Below are positions 7,702 to 17,307 of a stretch of DNA of 37,929 nt, one piece after another. The number at the start of each line of letters is the position of its first letter. Within the stretch, counting starts at the first letter, position 1. The notes beneath the pieces were generated by a model that searched no databases, was not told the DNA's origin, and saw only the letters and a program-made list of their open reading frames with translations. Origin of the DNA: Plebeiibacterium sediminum (GTDB taxonomy: Bacteria; Bacteroidota; Bacteroidia; Bacteroidales; Marinilabiliaceae); contig NZ_JAPDPJ010000057.1 in assembly GCF_026013605.1 (NCBI RefSeq), forward strand, positions 1-37,929, read 5' to 3'. The position numbers and the translations under genes were made by a program.

Positions 7702-8340
7702 TTAATTCCAGTTTAACTGACCTACAACTTCATAGGCATAACCATGATTGGTTTCTATTTTTTTAAATAATGTATTTCTAAATTCATAGTAGATTCGTCC
7801 TTCGATGGAAACTCTTTCTGCATAGATTGGTAAATGATGAACTACTGCTCCAACCGGAGGTGTTACTTGTTCATAATAACCTCTGTGATTTTTATAAAAT
7901 ACGCCATCCGTAAAGAATAAAGTAATACCATTAAATTTAATTCGTACATGATTACCTGGTAAATGTGTAACTCGTCTATTGTAATCATGGCAGGCAACAA
8001 CACCATGAGAATGTTTCTTATTATAATTTACATAGTGTTTGTCACTGTGTTTTGAATCATATTTATTCGAATTATAGCCCTTAGTGTAGTTGTCACTTTT
8101 TTTCTTTTGGTTATAGGCTAATCTATCTCTATCTGAAAATCTATCCAAACGATCCAGATCATTAATTCTACGTGATGAATTTTGTTTGTTATACGTTGAA
8201 GTTCGTTGACCTCTTTGAGATCTTTTGGCAACTTCCTCTTTATGGTTTTCATTCCTATTTTCGGTATATCTGGTTCTGTTTTGAGCAGATACACTTACAA
8301 CAAATGTTGCAGCTAAAAATATTAAAATACCTTTTTTCAT
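7702..8340 (-). CDS. Secreted DUF6515-family protein
   Basis: 212 residues with a clear signal peptide (MKKGILIFLAATFVVSVSAQ). Residues about 21-110 are low-complexity and strongly basic, rich in N, K, R, H and Y. The C-terminal about 100 residues carry a DUF6515-like pattern: ITLFFTDGVFYKNHRGYYEQV, TPPVGAVVHHLPIYAERVSI, then GRIYYEFRNTLFKK. The function of the family is not known; an envelope or periplasmic role is likely. It stands alone between terminators and its 5' side faces a 211-bp gap without other signals. Confidence 0.75.
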   Translation of the reverse strand: MKKGILIFLAATFVVSVSAQNRTRYTENRNENHKEEVAKRSQRGQRTSTYNKQNSSRRINDLDRLDRFSDRDRLAYNQKKKSDNYTKGYNSNKYDSKHSDKHYVNYNKKHSHGVVACHDYNRRVTHLPGNHVRIKFNGITLFFTDGVFYKNHRGYYEQVTPPVGAVVHHLPIYAERVSIEGRIYYEFRNTLFKKIETNHGYAYEVVGQLNWN

Positions 8341-8551
8341 GACCTTAGTTTTTTTTAGTTAATACTTAACATCCCGTCACGACAGTCCATTCAATTGAAT
8401 TAAGATTGATTAATTCATAAAGTAAATTCATCAACCTCGACTAACTCTTTCCAAAAACCAGGCCAAAGCCATATCTAACTATATTACTGCAAATTAAACA
8501 CCCTATAACAACACTGTTTTTTTAACAAAAGGATAATATTTCAAACTAAAG

Positions 8552-10411
8552 TCAGTTTACTTTTAAAATATATGATACATTTGATTCTAATTGAATAGGA
8601 ATTTCCATATCATGATCAATTTTTACTGAAGTTTTGAATTGATGATACAACAGATCCTCTATGGTTACGATACTCTCAACAATTCCTATTTTTACCAATA
8701 AAGAGGCTGGAACTCTCAAATTAAATTGGACCTTATCTTGACCAAAGTTAGAGACTACAATCAATTTTTCTTCTTTACTCCATCTTACAAATGCGTATAC
8801 TTTGTCATTATAACCTTCCGTTTTTTTTCTGTTATAATCATGAATCTCTGCATACTCCCCCATCAATGCATTACTATTAATAGTAAAATTGAGCAATCTC
8901 TTGTAAAAGTCTCGTAGCTCTTTTTCTTTGTCAGACAATTGTCCTCCATCAAAAGCACCATTATTCATCCATCTCTGGTGATGTGGAACACCAATATAAT
9001 CAAAAATAGAAGTTCTGGAAGGAGCTCCAAACCCGGCTTCTTCAGCACCTGGCTCTCCTACTTCCTGACCAAAATAAATCATAGTTGGAGAAGTACTTAA
9101 GGTAGCAGAAACAACCATAGCAGGCATACCTTTAAATGCGTCACCTGCAAACTCAGGAGATGCAATTCTTTGTTCATCATGATTTTCAAGAAAATGAAGC
9201 ATATGATGCTCAATATCTTCTGCTGCTTTTTGTATAGGTGCAATATGATTGGTGGATCCATAACCTTGCATCACGTGCTTTAAAGTATCGTATAAATCTA
9301 CTTTATCATATAAATAATCCATTTTTCCTTTATGAATATAATCACGGAATAATTTAGGCTGATAAACCTCAGCCAATAAAAAGGCATCCGGATTTTTCAT
9401 TTTTACAGATGAATTCATAAAACTCCAAAATTCAACAGGAACCATCTCCGCCATATCATACCTAAATCCATCCACGCCAAAATCAATCCAAAACAATGCA
9501 ATATCTCTAAACTTTTTCCATGAATTTGGCACTTCTTTATTCTTCCAGAATTCAAAATGAGCTTTATAGTCCATCTTGCTATAAGCAGAAGGCAGCGTAT
9601 CAAAGTCCAAAGTGCCATCTGGTTTTACGCCATAATTGATTTTAACTGTTTCGTACCAATCATAATGACTTGGTTGAGACAAACGAGAACCATTACCTGT
9701 CCATTTTGCAGGATCTTCTTCAAATTTTCCATCTGCCATTGGATGCTTCTCACCTCCTAATGGTTTATATCCATTCAATGGTTCCGGTACTTTAAAGGGT
9801 TCATTAACTACATAATAAAAGTTATTATCCTTGGCATATTCAACTGTTGTATCATCATCTGCACCAAAATCAGTAACACCTTCTGGATTATTTAGTCCAT
9901 GATAATTACGGGCTACATGGTTTGGAACAATATCAATAATTACTTTCATACCATGTTGATGTGTACGAATGACCAATGCCTTAAATTCCTCTAACCTATT
10001 AGCTGGATCTTCGGCTAAATCCGGATCTACCTGATAATAATCTTTTACTGCATAAGGTGATCCTGCCCTACCTTTAACCACATCCGGATCATCATTAGAA
10101 ATTCCATATTTAGTATAATCGGTAATAGTTGCATGGTGAGGTACTCCTGTATACCAAACATGAGTAACGCCAAGATCTTTTATTTCACTTAATGCTTTAT
10201 CTGTAAAATCATTAAACTTACCTACCCCATTTTCTTCAATTGTTCCCCATGGTTTATTAGTAGTATTTGTATTTCCAAACAATCGGGTAAAAACCTGGTA
10301 AACAACAACTTTTTTTGATTTATCCTCTTTTGATTCTTTTTCAGTTTTTTGTTGACAGCCTACAAACATTAATGCAACAAAAATTCCTATAAAAATTAAT
10401 ATCCTGTTCAT
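8552..10411 (-). CDS. GH13 alpha-amylase-family lipoprotein
   Basis: 619-residue alpha-glucan hydrolase. A lipoprotein signal ends at FVGC (C19), placing it in the envelope, possibly on the cell surface as SusG is. The GH13 motifs are all intact: region I DIVPNH (160-165), region II DGFRYD with nucleophile D319, region III LLAEVY with acid/base E348, and region IV ENHDEQR with D412. A C-terminal beta domain follows. It lies 10 bp downstream of the GH31 gene and is co-transcribed. Exact specificity (alpha-amylase, pullulanase-like or glucosidase) cannot be told from the motifs. No SusC/SusD genes are nearby. Confidence 0.93.
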   Translation of the reverse strand: MNRILIFIGIFVALMFVGCQQKTEKESKEDKSKKVVVYQVFTRLFGNTNTTNKPWGTIEENGVGKFNDFTDKALSEIKDLGVTHVWYTGVPHHATITDYTKYGISNDDPDVVKGRAGSPYAVKDYYQVDPDLAEDPANRLEEFKALVIRTHQHGMKVIIDIVPNHVARNYHGLNNPEGVTDFGADDDTTVEYAKDNNFYYVVNEPFKVPEPLNGYKPLGGEKHPMADGKFEEDPAKWTGNGSRLSQPSHYDWYETVKINYGVKPDGTLDFDTLPSAYSKMDYKAHFEFWKNKEVPNSWKKFRDIALFWIDFGVDGFRYDMAEMVPVEFWSFMNSSVKMKNPDAFLLAEVYQPKLFRDYIHKGKMDYLYDKVDLYDTLKHVMQGYGSTNHIAPIQKAAEDIEHHMLHFLENHDEQRIASPEFAGDAFKGMPAMVVSATLSTSPTMIYFGQEVGEPGAEEAGFGAPSRTSIFDYIGVPHHQRWMNNGAFDGGQLSDKEKELRDFYKRLLNFTINSNALMGEYAEIHDYNRKKTEGYNDKVYAFVRWSKEEKLIVVSNFGQDKVQFNLRVPASLLVKIGIVESIVTIEDLLYHQFKTSVKIDHDMEIPIQLESNVSYILKVN

Positions 10412-10421
10412 ATCTGATTTT

Positions 10422-12827
10422 TTATTTTCTAATGGTCATATTGATTTCTTTATCTCCATACATCACTCCGGTGACTAGTAATTTATGTTCTTTTTGATTG
10501 TATATGTATCGCACCGAATCATCATTTACTAAAACTCGTTTAGGCTTCTGTACTACATTATGAATCACAAAAGAAATATTTCGATCCTCCGGCTTCCCAT
10601 CATATTCATTTGATTCTCTGGTTACCTTAATGGATATCTTTTGGTCATCATTTTCGGACTCAAAAAATAATTTTTCATACAAATGATTTATCCAACTGTT
10701 GTTTGTTTTCCCATCATCATCATACATATACCCTTTTGATTTTTCAGCATCTGCATCATAATAGTAATGCAAAGTCAGATCTTTAGTATAATACGCTTCC
10801 ATATTACTAAAAGCCTTTACCATCGGAATAAAAGCCCCTCCTTTAACAAATACAGGTATTTCATTAATTGTAACAGATACCTCCACAACTTGTCCACCAC
10901 TATACTTTTGCTCTGTAAAAAAATGATACCAATTACTCCCTTCAGGAAGCGTCACATTCCAGTTTTGTGCTCCTTTTTCGGTAATAGGTGAAACCAAGAA
11001 ATTATCACCCCACAGATAATTCGCTTTATTTGAAATCAAAGACGTATCTCCACTTGCATAAAACAACGGTCGCATCAATGGTATTCCTTTGGTTGCATTT
11101 TCATATACCATTGTATATAAATAGGGAGTTAAACGATATCGAAGTTTAATAAATTCTCGTGCAATACTTTTAGTTTTCTTATCCCAGTAAATTGGCTCCG
11201 GTGGCACATCCGACTGTGCATGCGTTCTGAATACAGGTTGAAAAACACCATATTGCAACCATCGTGTATACAACTCTGCATCTTTATAATCACCTGCAAA
11301 ACCACCTAAATCAGAATGCATATAAGCCAATCCCTGCAATCCCATTTGTAAGGATATTTCAACCTGAGGCTTTAACCCGCCCCATGTTCTGCTTACATCT
11401 CCGCTCCAGGGAATCATACCATAACGCTGAGAACCTGCAAATCCGGATCTCATCAATATGACTGGTCGTTTCTTGGGAAAATCGTTTGTAAATCCATTAA
11501 AAATCGTCCTGGCCCATTCATGTCCGTATGCATTATGAACCAAATCAGCCTTTCCGTTAACATGATGCAATTCTGAAGGATGTAATTCCGGTTCTCCAAG
11601 ATCGCCCCACCATCCTTCAACTCCACTTAATGTATGTTTTTTATAAATATCCCAGAACCATTCCTGGGTTTCTGGTTTAAAAATATCGAGCAAAGTAGTT
11701 GTACCAAAGTAAAAATCATAAACAAATGGCTGCCCTAACGAGTCTGTGCCTAACAGTTGTTGCTCTATACACTCATCATATTTACCGGTATTTTTAAGAA
11801 TAAAAGGTTCTGTAATCAGTACTGTCTTTACTCCTTTATTCTTTAATCCACTCATCATTTTTTCCGGTTCAGGAAAAGCTTGTTTATCCCATTCCAGATT
11901 TCCCATATAGCCTTTTACATCAGGACCAAACCAGAATAAATCCAAGACAATACCATCTAAAGGTATTTGTTGCTTTTGATAAGTCGAAACAACTTCTTCA
12001 ACTTCCTTTTGTGATTTATATCCCATCCGTGAGGAAATATTCCCCAAGGCCCAACGTGGAGGCATTGGCTGATGTCCCGTTACTTGAGTATAATTTTCTG
12101 TTAAAGATGGATAATCTTCTCCACCAACAACCACATAACTTAGCCTTCCTCCTTTTGTTTCAAATTGAAGTATATCCTTTTCTGTTTTTCCTAAATCCAT
12201 CCATCCATCAGCTACATTATCGAACAAAAGCATGTACTTGTTTGATGAAATAACAATAGGTAATGAATAATACATTAAATCAGCGTGTGTTTCGTAGCCA
12301 TAGCTAGCCCTGTTATATAATCTTAAACGATTTCCTCTTCGATCCATTCCTAAAACACGCTCACCACCACCCATTAATTTCTCATCAGGGTCAAGCTGCA
12401 TTCTAAATCCTTTAATTGAATCATTAAACAGTAATCCTTGTTCCTCCTTAAACAGCAATGAATCTTTATAGAAATAAGAAATTGCTAGAGGACATTTTTG
12501 GATGTGAACGTTTAAGTTATTCGTAGAAAATAAAATATGATCTGATTTATTTTCAAGATGAGTTTCTACCTTACCAAGATGTTTTTCCAAGGCATAAGAT
12601 GGTGCTGCCTCATATCCCATTGGCAAATAATTAACTTCAATTGAGTGATCTGACAAAGCTGTCAAGTGAATATTCGCATCATTTGTTTCTATGTTTATAC
12701 CATTTTCAAATTCATGAATATCTTTTACATATCTCCCTTCCGGATTACATGTACATCCGTACAAAACAACAATTGTCGTAGACAATAAAACAACAAAAAA
12801 TCTTAAATTTCTATACATTGAATTCAT
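10422..12827 (-). CDS. GH31-family alpha-glucosidase-like lipoprotein
   Basis: About 801 residues. The signal sequence ends in VVLYGC, a probable lipobox. An N-terminal beta-sandwich (GGGERVLGMDRRG) precedes a TIM barrel with the GH31 nucleophile in WWGDLGEPE (about D409) and the acid/base in PWSGDVSRTW (about D477), then the typical GH31 beta domains. Expected to release glucose from, or transfer glucosyl units between, alpha-1,4 or alpha-1,6 glucans; the GDLGEPE form also occurs in GH31 transglycosylases, so transferase activity is possible. The frame opens at a TTG (12839), but the ATG at 12827 gives the cleaner signal peptide. First gene of the operon with GH13. Confidence 0.9.
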   Translation of the reverse strand: MNSMYRNLRFFVVLLSTTIVVLYGCTCNPEGRYVKDIHEFENGINIETNDANIHLTALSDHSIEVNYLPMGYEAAPSYALEKHLGKVETHLENKSDHILFSTNNLNVHIQKCPLAISYFYKDSLLFKEEQGLLFNDSIKGFRMQLDPDEKLMGGGERVLGMDRRGNRLRLYNRASYGYETHADLMYYSLPIVISSNKYMLLFDNVADGWMDLGKTEKDILQFETKGGRLSYVVVGGEDYPSLTENYTQVTGHQPMPPRWALGNISSRMGYKSQKEVEEVVSTYQKQQIPLDGIVLDLFWFGPDVKGYMGNLEWDKQAFPEPEKMMSGLKNKGVKTVLITEPFILKNTGKYDECIEQQLLGTDSLGQPFVYDFYFGTTTLLDIFKPETQEWFWDIYKKHTLSGVEGWWGDLGEPELHPSELHHVNGKADLVHNAYGHEWARTIFNGFTNDFPKKRPVILMRSGFAGSQRYGMIPWSGDVSRTWGGLKPQVEISLQMGLQGLAYMHSDLGGFAGDYKDAELYTRWLQYGVFQPVFRTHAQSDVPPEPIYWDKKTKSIAREFIKLRYRLTPYLYTMVYENATKGIPLMRPLFYASGDTSLISNKANYLWGDNFLVSPITEKGAQNWNVTLPEGSNWYHFFTEQKYSGGQVVEVSVTINEIPVFVKGGAFIPMVKAFSNMEAYYTKDLTLHYYYDADAEKSKGYMYDDDGKTNNSWINHLYEKLFFESENDDQKISIKVTRESNEYDGKPEDRNISFVIHNVVQKPKRVLVNDDSVRYIYNQKEHKLLVTGVMYGDKEINMTIRK

Positions 12828-13063
12828 ATTTACAATCAAAAATACTCCAACAAAAAGGCAGTATCATATAAAATGATATATCCTGACACTCTTCTTTCAA
12901 TGCAATATCCACTATTTTAATTGCTTCTTCAAAAAATATAAAGCACATAATTCATACTAATCTATATAACAATATATTAAACAACCACTACCAGCAGAAA
13001 ATATAGATTAAATCTGAAGCATTTTATCTACTTTTTTTAAGTTTAGAATAATAAAATTCATTA

Positions 13064-13084
13064 TTAAACTAAATTATTAGTTAA
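13064..13084. repeat. 21-bp direct repeat, copy 1
   Basis: Identical over 21 bp to 13117-13137. The centre is a dyad, AACTAA-ATTA-TTAGTT, so each copy could bind a dimeric regulator. Start-to-start distance is 53 bp, close to five helical turns. Confidence 0.85.
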
Positions 13085-13116
13085 TTTATTTGAGATAAAA
13101 CATTATTCCCTTATAT

Positions 13117-13137
13117 TTAAACTAAATTATTAGTTAA
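13117..13137. repeat. 21-bp direct repeat, copy 2
   Basis: Second exact copy, ending 12 bp before the ATG of the exported TPR gene, in the place of a ribosome-binding or start-proximal operator site. The flanks of the two copies differ, which argues for selection on the 21-bp unit rather than a recent duplication of a longer piece. Confidence 0.85.
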
Positions 13138-13149
13138 AACACTTTTACT

Positions 13150-14373
13150 ATGAAATCATTTATCTTATGCTTGATCCTGATTACCTCTATATCTGCTATT
13201 ACACATTCTCAAGTTTCACTCAACTCTTTTGATGATACTATGGCAGAATCCAGCTCACAGAGCAAAATAAAACTGGCTAAAAATTTGGTATACAATTTTA
13301 AGTTAGATAGCGCTATAATTGTCTACCAGAATATTTTTGCAGAAGACTCGAGTAACATTGAAATAATACAAGAACTAGAAACTTTATATTTTAAAACATC
13401 AAACTACGATTCCGCACTTATTTATATTGATAAGATGTTAAGCATTGAACCTGATAACCAACATTATTGTATCAAAAAAGGAATCATCTTATCAAAAATG
13501 AAAGAATATGCCAAGGCCCTTGAGATATTTAAGTCTGTATTAAAATCGGATATCAATAACCAATATATAATAACTCAGATTGCAGATATTTATAGAAACA
13601 TCAATAATGTTGATAGTGCCTACTTCTATTATACTTCAGCATGTGAATTGAAACCTAATATATCAACTCTTATAAAAGCAAGTGATGTTTTATTAAAAAA
13701 CAAATGGAACAAAGAAACCATGCATTTTATTGAAAAATACAATTCTTCAGGCATGCTAAAAAGTAAGGTTCTTCAGCGTTTATACGGCAAAGCGCTATAT
13801 CTTAATGACAGTGTATATCATTCATACGAAGTTTTTAATGAATTACATAAAAACGGTGACTCCTCTCAAGTAACCAATAAGTTTTTGGGATTATCATGCT
13901 GGAAAATAAAGCATTATATCAAAGGAGAAGAATTACTAAAACAATACATTAAAAAGGACACGACTGATTATTTAGCTTACTATGTATTAGGAAGATGTTG
14001 TTTACACAACAACAAAGCCGAAGAAAGCATTGAGTATATTACTAAATCATTCAATTTATATCAACCTAATCCAGAAACCATATCAATGATGTATAAAGCA
14101 CTGGCAGAATCATATGAATGGATGCAAGATTACAATAAAGCACTTGAATTTTACAACCTTATAGCTGAAAGCGATCCTAAGAATATATACGGTGACTATA
14201 AAGTTGCTATGATTTACGATTATGATTTAAAAAACCAACGCAAAGCAATACAATGTTATAATGAACTAATTGATAAAATACATGCATCAGACCCCGCTAA
14301 CAATAACAAAATAGAAATCTATTGCAAAAGAAGAATAAAAGAATTGGAAGAATCGGTGTTCTGGAATGAATAA
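13150..14373 (+). CDS. Exported TPR-repeat protein
   Basis: 407 residues. A signal peptide (MKSFILCLILITSISAITHS) is followed by tandem tetratricopeptide repeats over about residues 35-395, for example NLVYNFKLDSAIIVYQNIF, YDSALIYIDKMLSIEPDN, YAKALEIFKSVLKSD, KAEESIEYITKSFNLYQPN and YNKALEFYNLIAESDPKN. A periplasmic or outer-membrane-associated scaffold is likely; no enzymatic motif is seen. It is divergent from the glucan hydrolases and followed after 119 bp by a second TPR gene. The two 21-bp repeats directly upstream suggest specific regulation. Function unknown. Confidence 0.85.
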   Translation: MKSFILCLILITSISAITHSQVSLNSFDDTMAESSSQSKIKLAKNLVYNFKLDSAIIVYQNIFAEDSSNIEIIQELETLYFKTSNYDSALIYIDKMLSIEPDNQHYCIKKGIILSKMKEYAKALEIFKSVLKSDINNQYIITQIADIYRNINNVDSAYFYYTSACELKPNISTLIKASDVLLKNKWNKETMHFIEKYNSSGMLKSKVLQRLYGKALYLNDSVYHSYEVFNELHKNGDSSQVTNKFLGLSCWKIKHYIKGEELLKQYIKKDTTDYLAYYVLGRCCLHNNKAEESIEYITKSFNLYQPNPETISMMYKALAESYEWMQDYNKALEFYNLIAESDPKNIYGDYKVAMIYDYDLKNQRKAIQCYNELIDKIHASDPANNNKIEIYCKRRIKELEESVFWNE

Positions 14374-14492
14374 AAATACATAAATCATCTCTTATTGTAC
14401 AAATTCATAAAGGCATTTATTCGTAATTATATGGCATTTTAAACAATTTTGATATTTTCGTACTTTTACTAGCAAACGATGAAATAAGTAAT

Positions 14493-16682
14493 ATGAGCGA
14501 AAATATACCACAACTACAAAAAGATACAGAACTGGCTTTAAATCAGAGAAGAATAAAAGATGCTTTCTCTATATTAACAAAACTTGCTCAAAGTCATCAT
14601 AAAGGATTATTAAATGATGATCTGTATAATCTCGAATTTACTTATAAAAGTATGCTTAAATATACTTTTGATGGAGTAACTGATCCTGAACAGCAAAAAG
14701 TATATAATAACATATTAAAATCTTGTTACGATTTAAGTGATGCTATCTTTTCATCCATTTATACAAATCAGTCCAACAACTTGTATTTCGAAACTAGAAG
14801 ATCAAGTAACTTGTCTATAAATGCAGTAATTGATGAATTCTATAGCGAAAATGCAAAAGTACAAATGGCTAGTCAGGCTAATCTTAGTGTTGAATTTTCA
14901 GAAGCTACAATAACAAAATTATTTAATTGTATATGGGTATGTTCAAAAATCACAGAGGACGAGCAATCCAAAATTCAATCTTTAATTAACGATTCCAGCA
15001 TTCATTACAGTATAAAATGTATTCTAATTTCAGGTATTACAATTAGTTTACTGCAAGAATTTAACGAGGAAAAAATTCTTATTCTTTTTAATGCTATATC
15101 AAACCATGAAGACACAATAGTACAAAGAGCCTTAACCGGATTATTACTTACTTTATTTAAATATGATAACAGATTATTCTTATATCCGGAAGTCAAAGCT
15201 CGTTTATCATTGATGCAAGAAGACAAGAAACTTACTCGAAATATATTAACAATCGTTATACAACTCATCAGAACAAGAGAAACTGAAAAAATATCTTCTA
15301 AACTAAATGATGAAATTTTACCTGAAGTTGTAAAAATGCAACCCAACTTAAGAAACAAACTTGATTTAGAAAATTTATTAGGTGATAAATTCATGGAAGG
15401 AGAAAATCCTGAGTGGGAGGATTTCTTTAAAGATTCGCCTGAGTTAATGAATAAACTTGAAGAGTTAACAGAATTACAAATGGAAGGTGCCGATGTTTTC
15501 CTTTCTACATTTAAAATGTTGAAACACTTCAGTTTCTTTAATATATTACAGAATTGGTTCACTCCTTTCTATCTTGAAAATCCTGAAATTAAAAGTGCGC
15601 TTGAACAAGACAATCTAATTTTTTCTAGTAAAAGTGTTCAGGATAGCCTGGCTAACTCAGGATTTTTATGTAATTCGGACAAGTACTCGCTATTTTTAAG
15701 TATTCCACATATGCCTCAATTTCAAAAAGAAATGATGGGCAATATGTTTAAGCAACAACTTGAACAAATGGATGAAATTGAAAGCAGTGAAAAAATGATT
15801 ACACCGGAAAAGAAATCATCTATTATTTCAAACAGGTATATTCAGGATTTATATCGTTTTTATAAATTACATCCGCAACATATGCAATTTGAAGATGTAT
15901 TTGCATGGAAAATGGACTTTCATAATAAAGCATTTTTTAAAGAATCAATTAGTAATGATGATAGTTTAAGACAAATTTCTGAGTTCACCTTTAAGAAGGG
16001 ATACTTTACTGAAGCATCAGATGCATTTGAAGTTATTCTTGGAGAACAGTCAAATAACATCGAAATCATTCAAAAATTAGCCTATTGTTATCAACAAAAT
16101 AAAAAGTATACTAAAGCATTAAACCAATATTTAAGGGCTGATATCTTAAAACCAGAACAACTTTGGACTACTAAAAAGATTGCTCTGATGTATAAACACT
16201 TAAAGCAACCAGAAAAAGCTTTGGAATATTACTTAATTGCCGAAAGAATTAATCCGGAAGATTTATATACACAGGCCTCTATTGGTCATTGTCATCTGGA
16301 CTTAAAAAATTACAACGAGGCCTTGAAGTACTATTTTAAAGTTGAGTACCTGGACGATTCAAATACCAAAGTCTGGCGCCCTATAGCCTGGTGTTCTTTT
16401 GTAACAGGAAAATTAGATCAGGCTGAAAAATACTACCACAAATTATTGGTTTCTTCTTCTAACAAGCATGATTTAATAAACATTGGACACGTAATGTGGT
16501 GTAAAAACAACAGAAGAGAAGCTCTTAAATTTTATCAGAAAGCCATAACTCTGATGGACAATAATTTTGAATACTTTTTCGATGTATTTACCGAAGATAT
16601 TCCTTATCTGACAAAGAATGGTATAAACAAACAAGACATCCCTTTTATTGTTGATCAGTTAAAATATAACATTGAAGAATAA
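14493..16682 (+). CDS. Large cytosolic TPR-repeat protein
   Basis: 729 residues with no signal peptide or membrane segment. The first about 490 residues are alpha-helical and acidic/polar and not recognised. Residues about 505-725 hold TPR units, for example KGYFTEASDAFEVILGEQSN, KKYTKALNQYLRADILKPEQ, KQPEKALEYYLIAERINPED, KNYNEALKYYFKVEYLDDSN and NRREALKFYQKAITLMD. It resembles large TPR proteins seen in Bacteroidales and probably mediates protein contacts. It ends at the hairpin at 16693-16716. Whether it works with the exported TPR protein is open; both are transcribed in the same direction. Confidence 0.8.
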   Translation: MSENIPQLQKDTELALNQRRIKDAFSILTKLAQSHHKGLLNDDLYNLEFTYKSMLKYTFDGVTDPEQQKVYNNILKSCYDLSDAIFSSIYTNQSNNLYFETRRSSNLSINAVIDEFYSENAKVQMASQANLSVEFSEATITKLFNCIWVCSKITEDEQSKIQSLINDSSIHYSIKCILISGITISLLQEFNEEKILILFNAISNHEDTIVQRALTGLLLTLFKYDNRLFLYPEVKARLSLMQEDKKLTRNILTIVIQLIRTRETEKISSKLNDEILPEVVKMQPNLRNKLDLENLLGDKFMEGENPEWEDFFKDSPELMNKLEELTELQMEGADVFLSTFKMLKHFSFFNILQNWFTPFYLENPEIKSALEQDNLIFSSKSVQDSLANSGFLCNSDKYSLFLSIPHMPQFQKEMMGNMFKQQLEQMDEIESSEKMITPEKKSSIISNRYIQDLYRFYKLHPQHMQFEDVFAWKMDFHNKAFFKESISNDDSLRQISEFTFKKGYFTEASDAFEVILGEQSNNIEIIQKLAYCYQQNKKYTKALNQYLRADILKPEQLWTTKKIALMYKHLKQPEKALEYYLIAERINPEDLYTQASIGHCHLDLKNYNEALKYYFKVEYLDDSNTKVWRPIAWCSFVTGKLDQAEKYYHKLLVSSSNKHDLINIGHVMWCKNNRREALKFYQKAITLMDNNFEYFFDVFTEDIPYLTKNGINKQDIPFIVDQLKYNIEE

Positions 16683-16692
16683 TTCTTTTTGG

Positions 16693-16716
16693 GGCATACT
16701 CCTTAATGAGTATGCC
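16693..16716 (+). terminator. Hairpin terminator after the large TPR gene
   Basis: A 9-bp stem GGCATACTC (16693-16701) with GAGTATGCC (16708-16716) and a 6-nt loop, followed by TTTC. The T tract is short, so the efficiency is uncertain. Confidence 0.6.
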
Positions 16717-16760
16717 TTTCATTATTAACTAATTTTTTAAACATATCATAGCATTCCCAT

Positions 16761-17144
16761 ATGGCAAAAAAGAAAATAGACTCAGAATTATATAGTTATG
16801 GCATTTACACAAACTGGGACAGAAACTCAAAAAATCTTCCTAAACTTTTAAAAATTACAGATCAAATACCTCTTGAACTCGATATTGAATTTGGATACGT
16901 AATTAGAATAAAAGGAGCAAAAGGGAAAAGAATATCTTTTAAAATTGATCATCCACCATTTACTGATGAAAATGGGAAAACTGCTCCTCCATTTACCGGA
17001 GAATACTTTATAAGATCAAACGACTATGAATTTTTTCTAGGTGATACTATATGGGAACCAATTCACAACAAGAAAGGTGAATGGAAATTAACTACATGGC
17101 TTGAAGGGAAACTTTTAATTCAGAAATCACTATATGTTAAATAA
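16761..17144 (+). CDS. DUF3859-family protein
   Basis: 127 residues, no signal peptide. The conserved DUF3859 landmarks are present: YGIYTNWDR at the start, EFGYVIRIKGAKGKRISFKI, DHPPFTDENGKTAPPF, then RSNDYEFFLGDTIWEP and WKLTTWLEGKLL at the end. The family is a single beta-rich domain of unknown function. Its stop lies 10 bp from the stop of the convergent 50-residue membrane protein gene. Confidence 0.85.
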   Translation: MAKKKIDSELYSYGIYTNWDRNSKNLPKLLKITDQIPLELDIEFGYVIRIKGAKGKRISFKIDHPPFTDENGKTAPPFTGEYFIRSNDYEFFLGDTIWEPIHNKKGEWKLTTWLEGKLLIQKSLYVK

Positions 17145-17154
17145 ATGTAATTAT

Positions 17155-17307
17155 CTAGTTTAATACAACAGTTATTAAGAAGAATGTAAATCCTAAAAGT
17201 GCGATTACTAACAAAACTTCAATAACAAAAAACCAAAATATCTTCCTCTTTAACTTTACCGTATTATCATCTGTTTTTCTAAACATCTCCCTGACTTTTT
17301 TTATCAT
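17155..17307 (-). CDS. Small single-pass membrane protein (50 residues)
   Basis: An open frame of exactly 50 codons plus TAG. It begins MIKKVREMFRKTDDNT, has a basic patch KLKRK and then one long hydrophobic helix (about residues 23-49, IFWFFVIEVLLVIALLGFTF...). The positive-inside pattern predicts an N-in, C-out orientation. It fills the space after the DUF3859 gene and ends tail to tail with it. The upstream region is AT-rich without a clear promoter. Function unknown. Confidence 0.6.
   Translation of the reverse strand: MIKKVREMFRKTDDNTVKLKRKIFWFFVIEVLLVIALLGFTFFLITVVLN

Larger units (their letters stand above)
12828..13149. other. Divergent intergenic region, GH31 gene / exported TPR gene
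   Basis: About 320 AT-rich bases that must hold promoters for both directions. The only strong structure seen is a pair of exact 21-bp repeats near the TPR gene. The LacI palindrome of the 4.4-5.5 kb region is absent. A TATTTTTG at 12837-12844 (minus) fits the -7 consensus but sits too close to the GH31 ATG to be convincing. Confidence 0.6.

Noticed and set aside
12828-13149. LacI operator controlling the GH31-GH13 genes
   Set aside because: No copy or near copy of TAAACCGGTTTA is present in this region.
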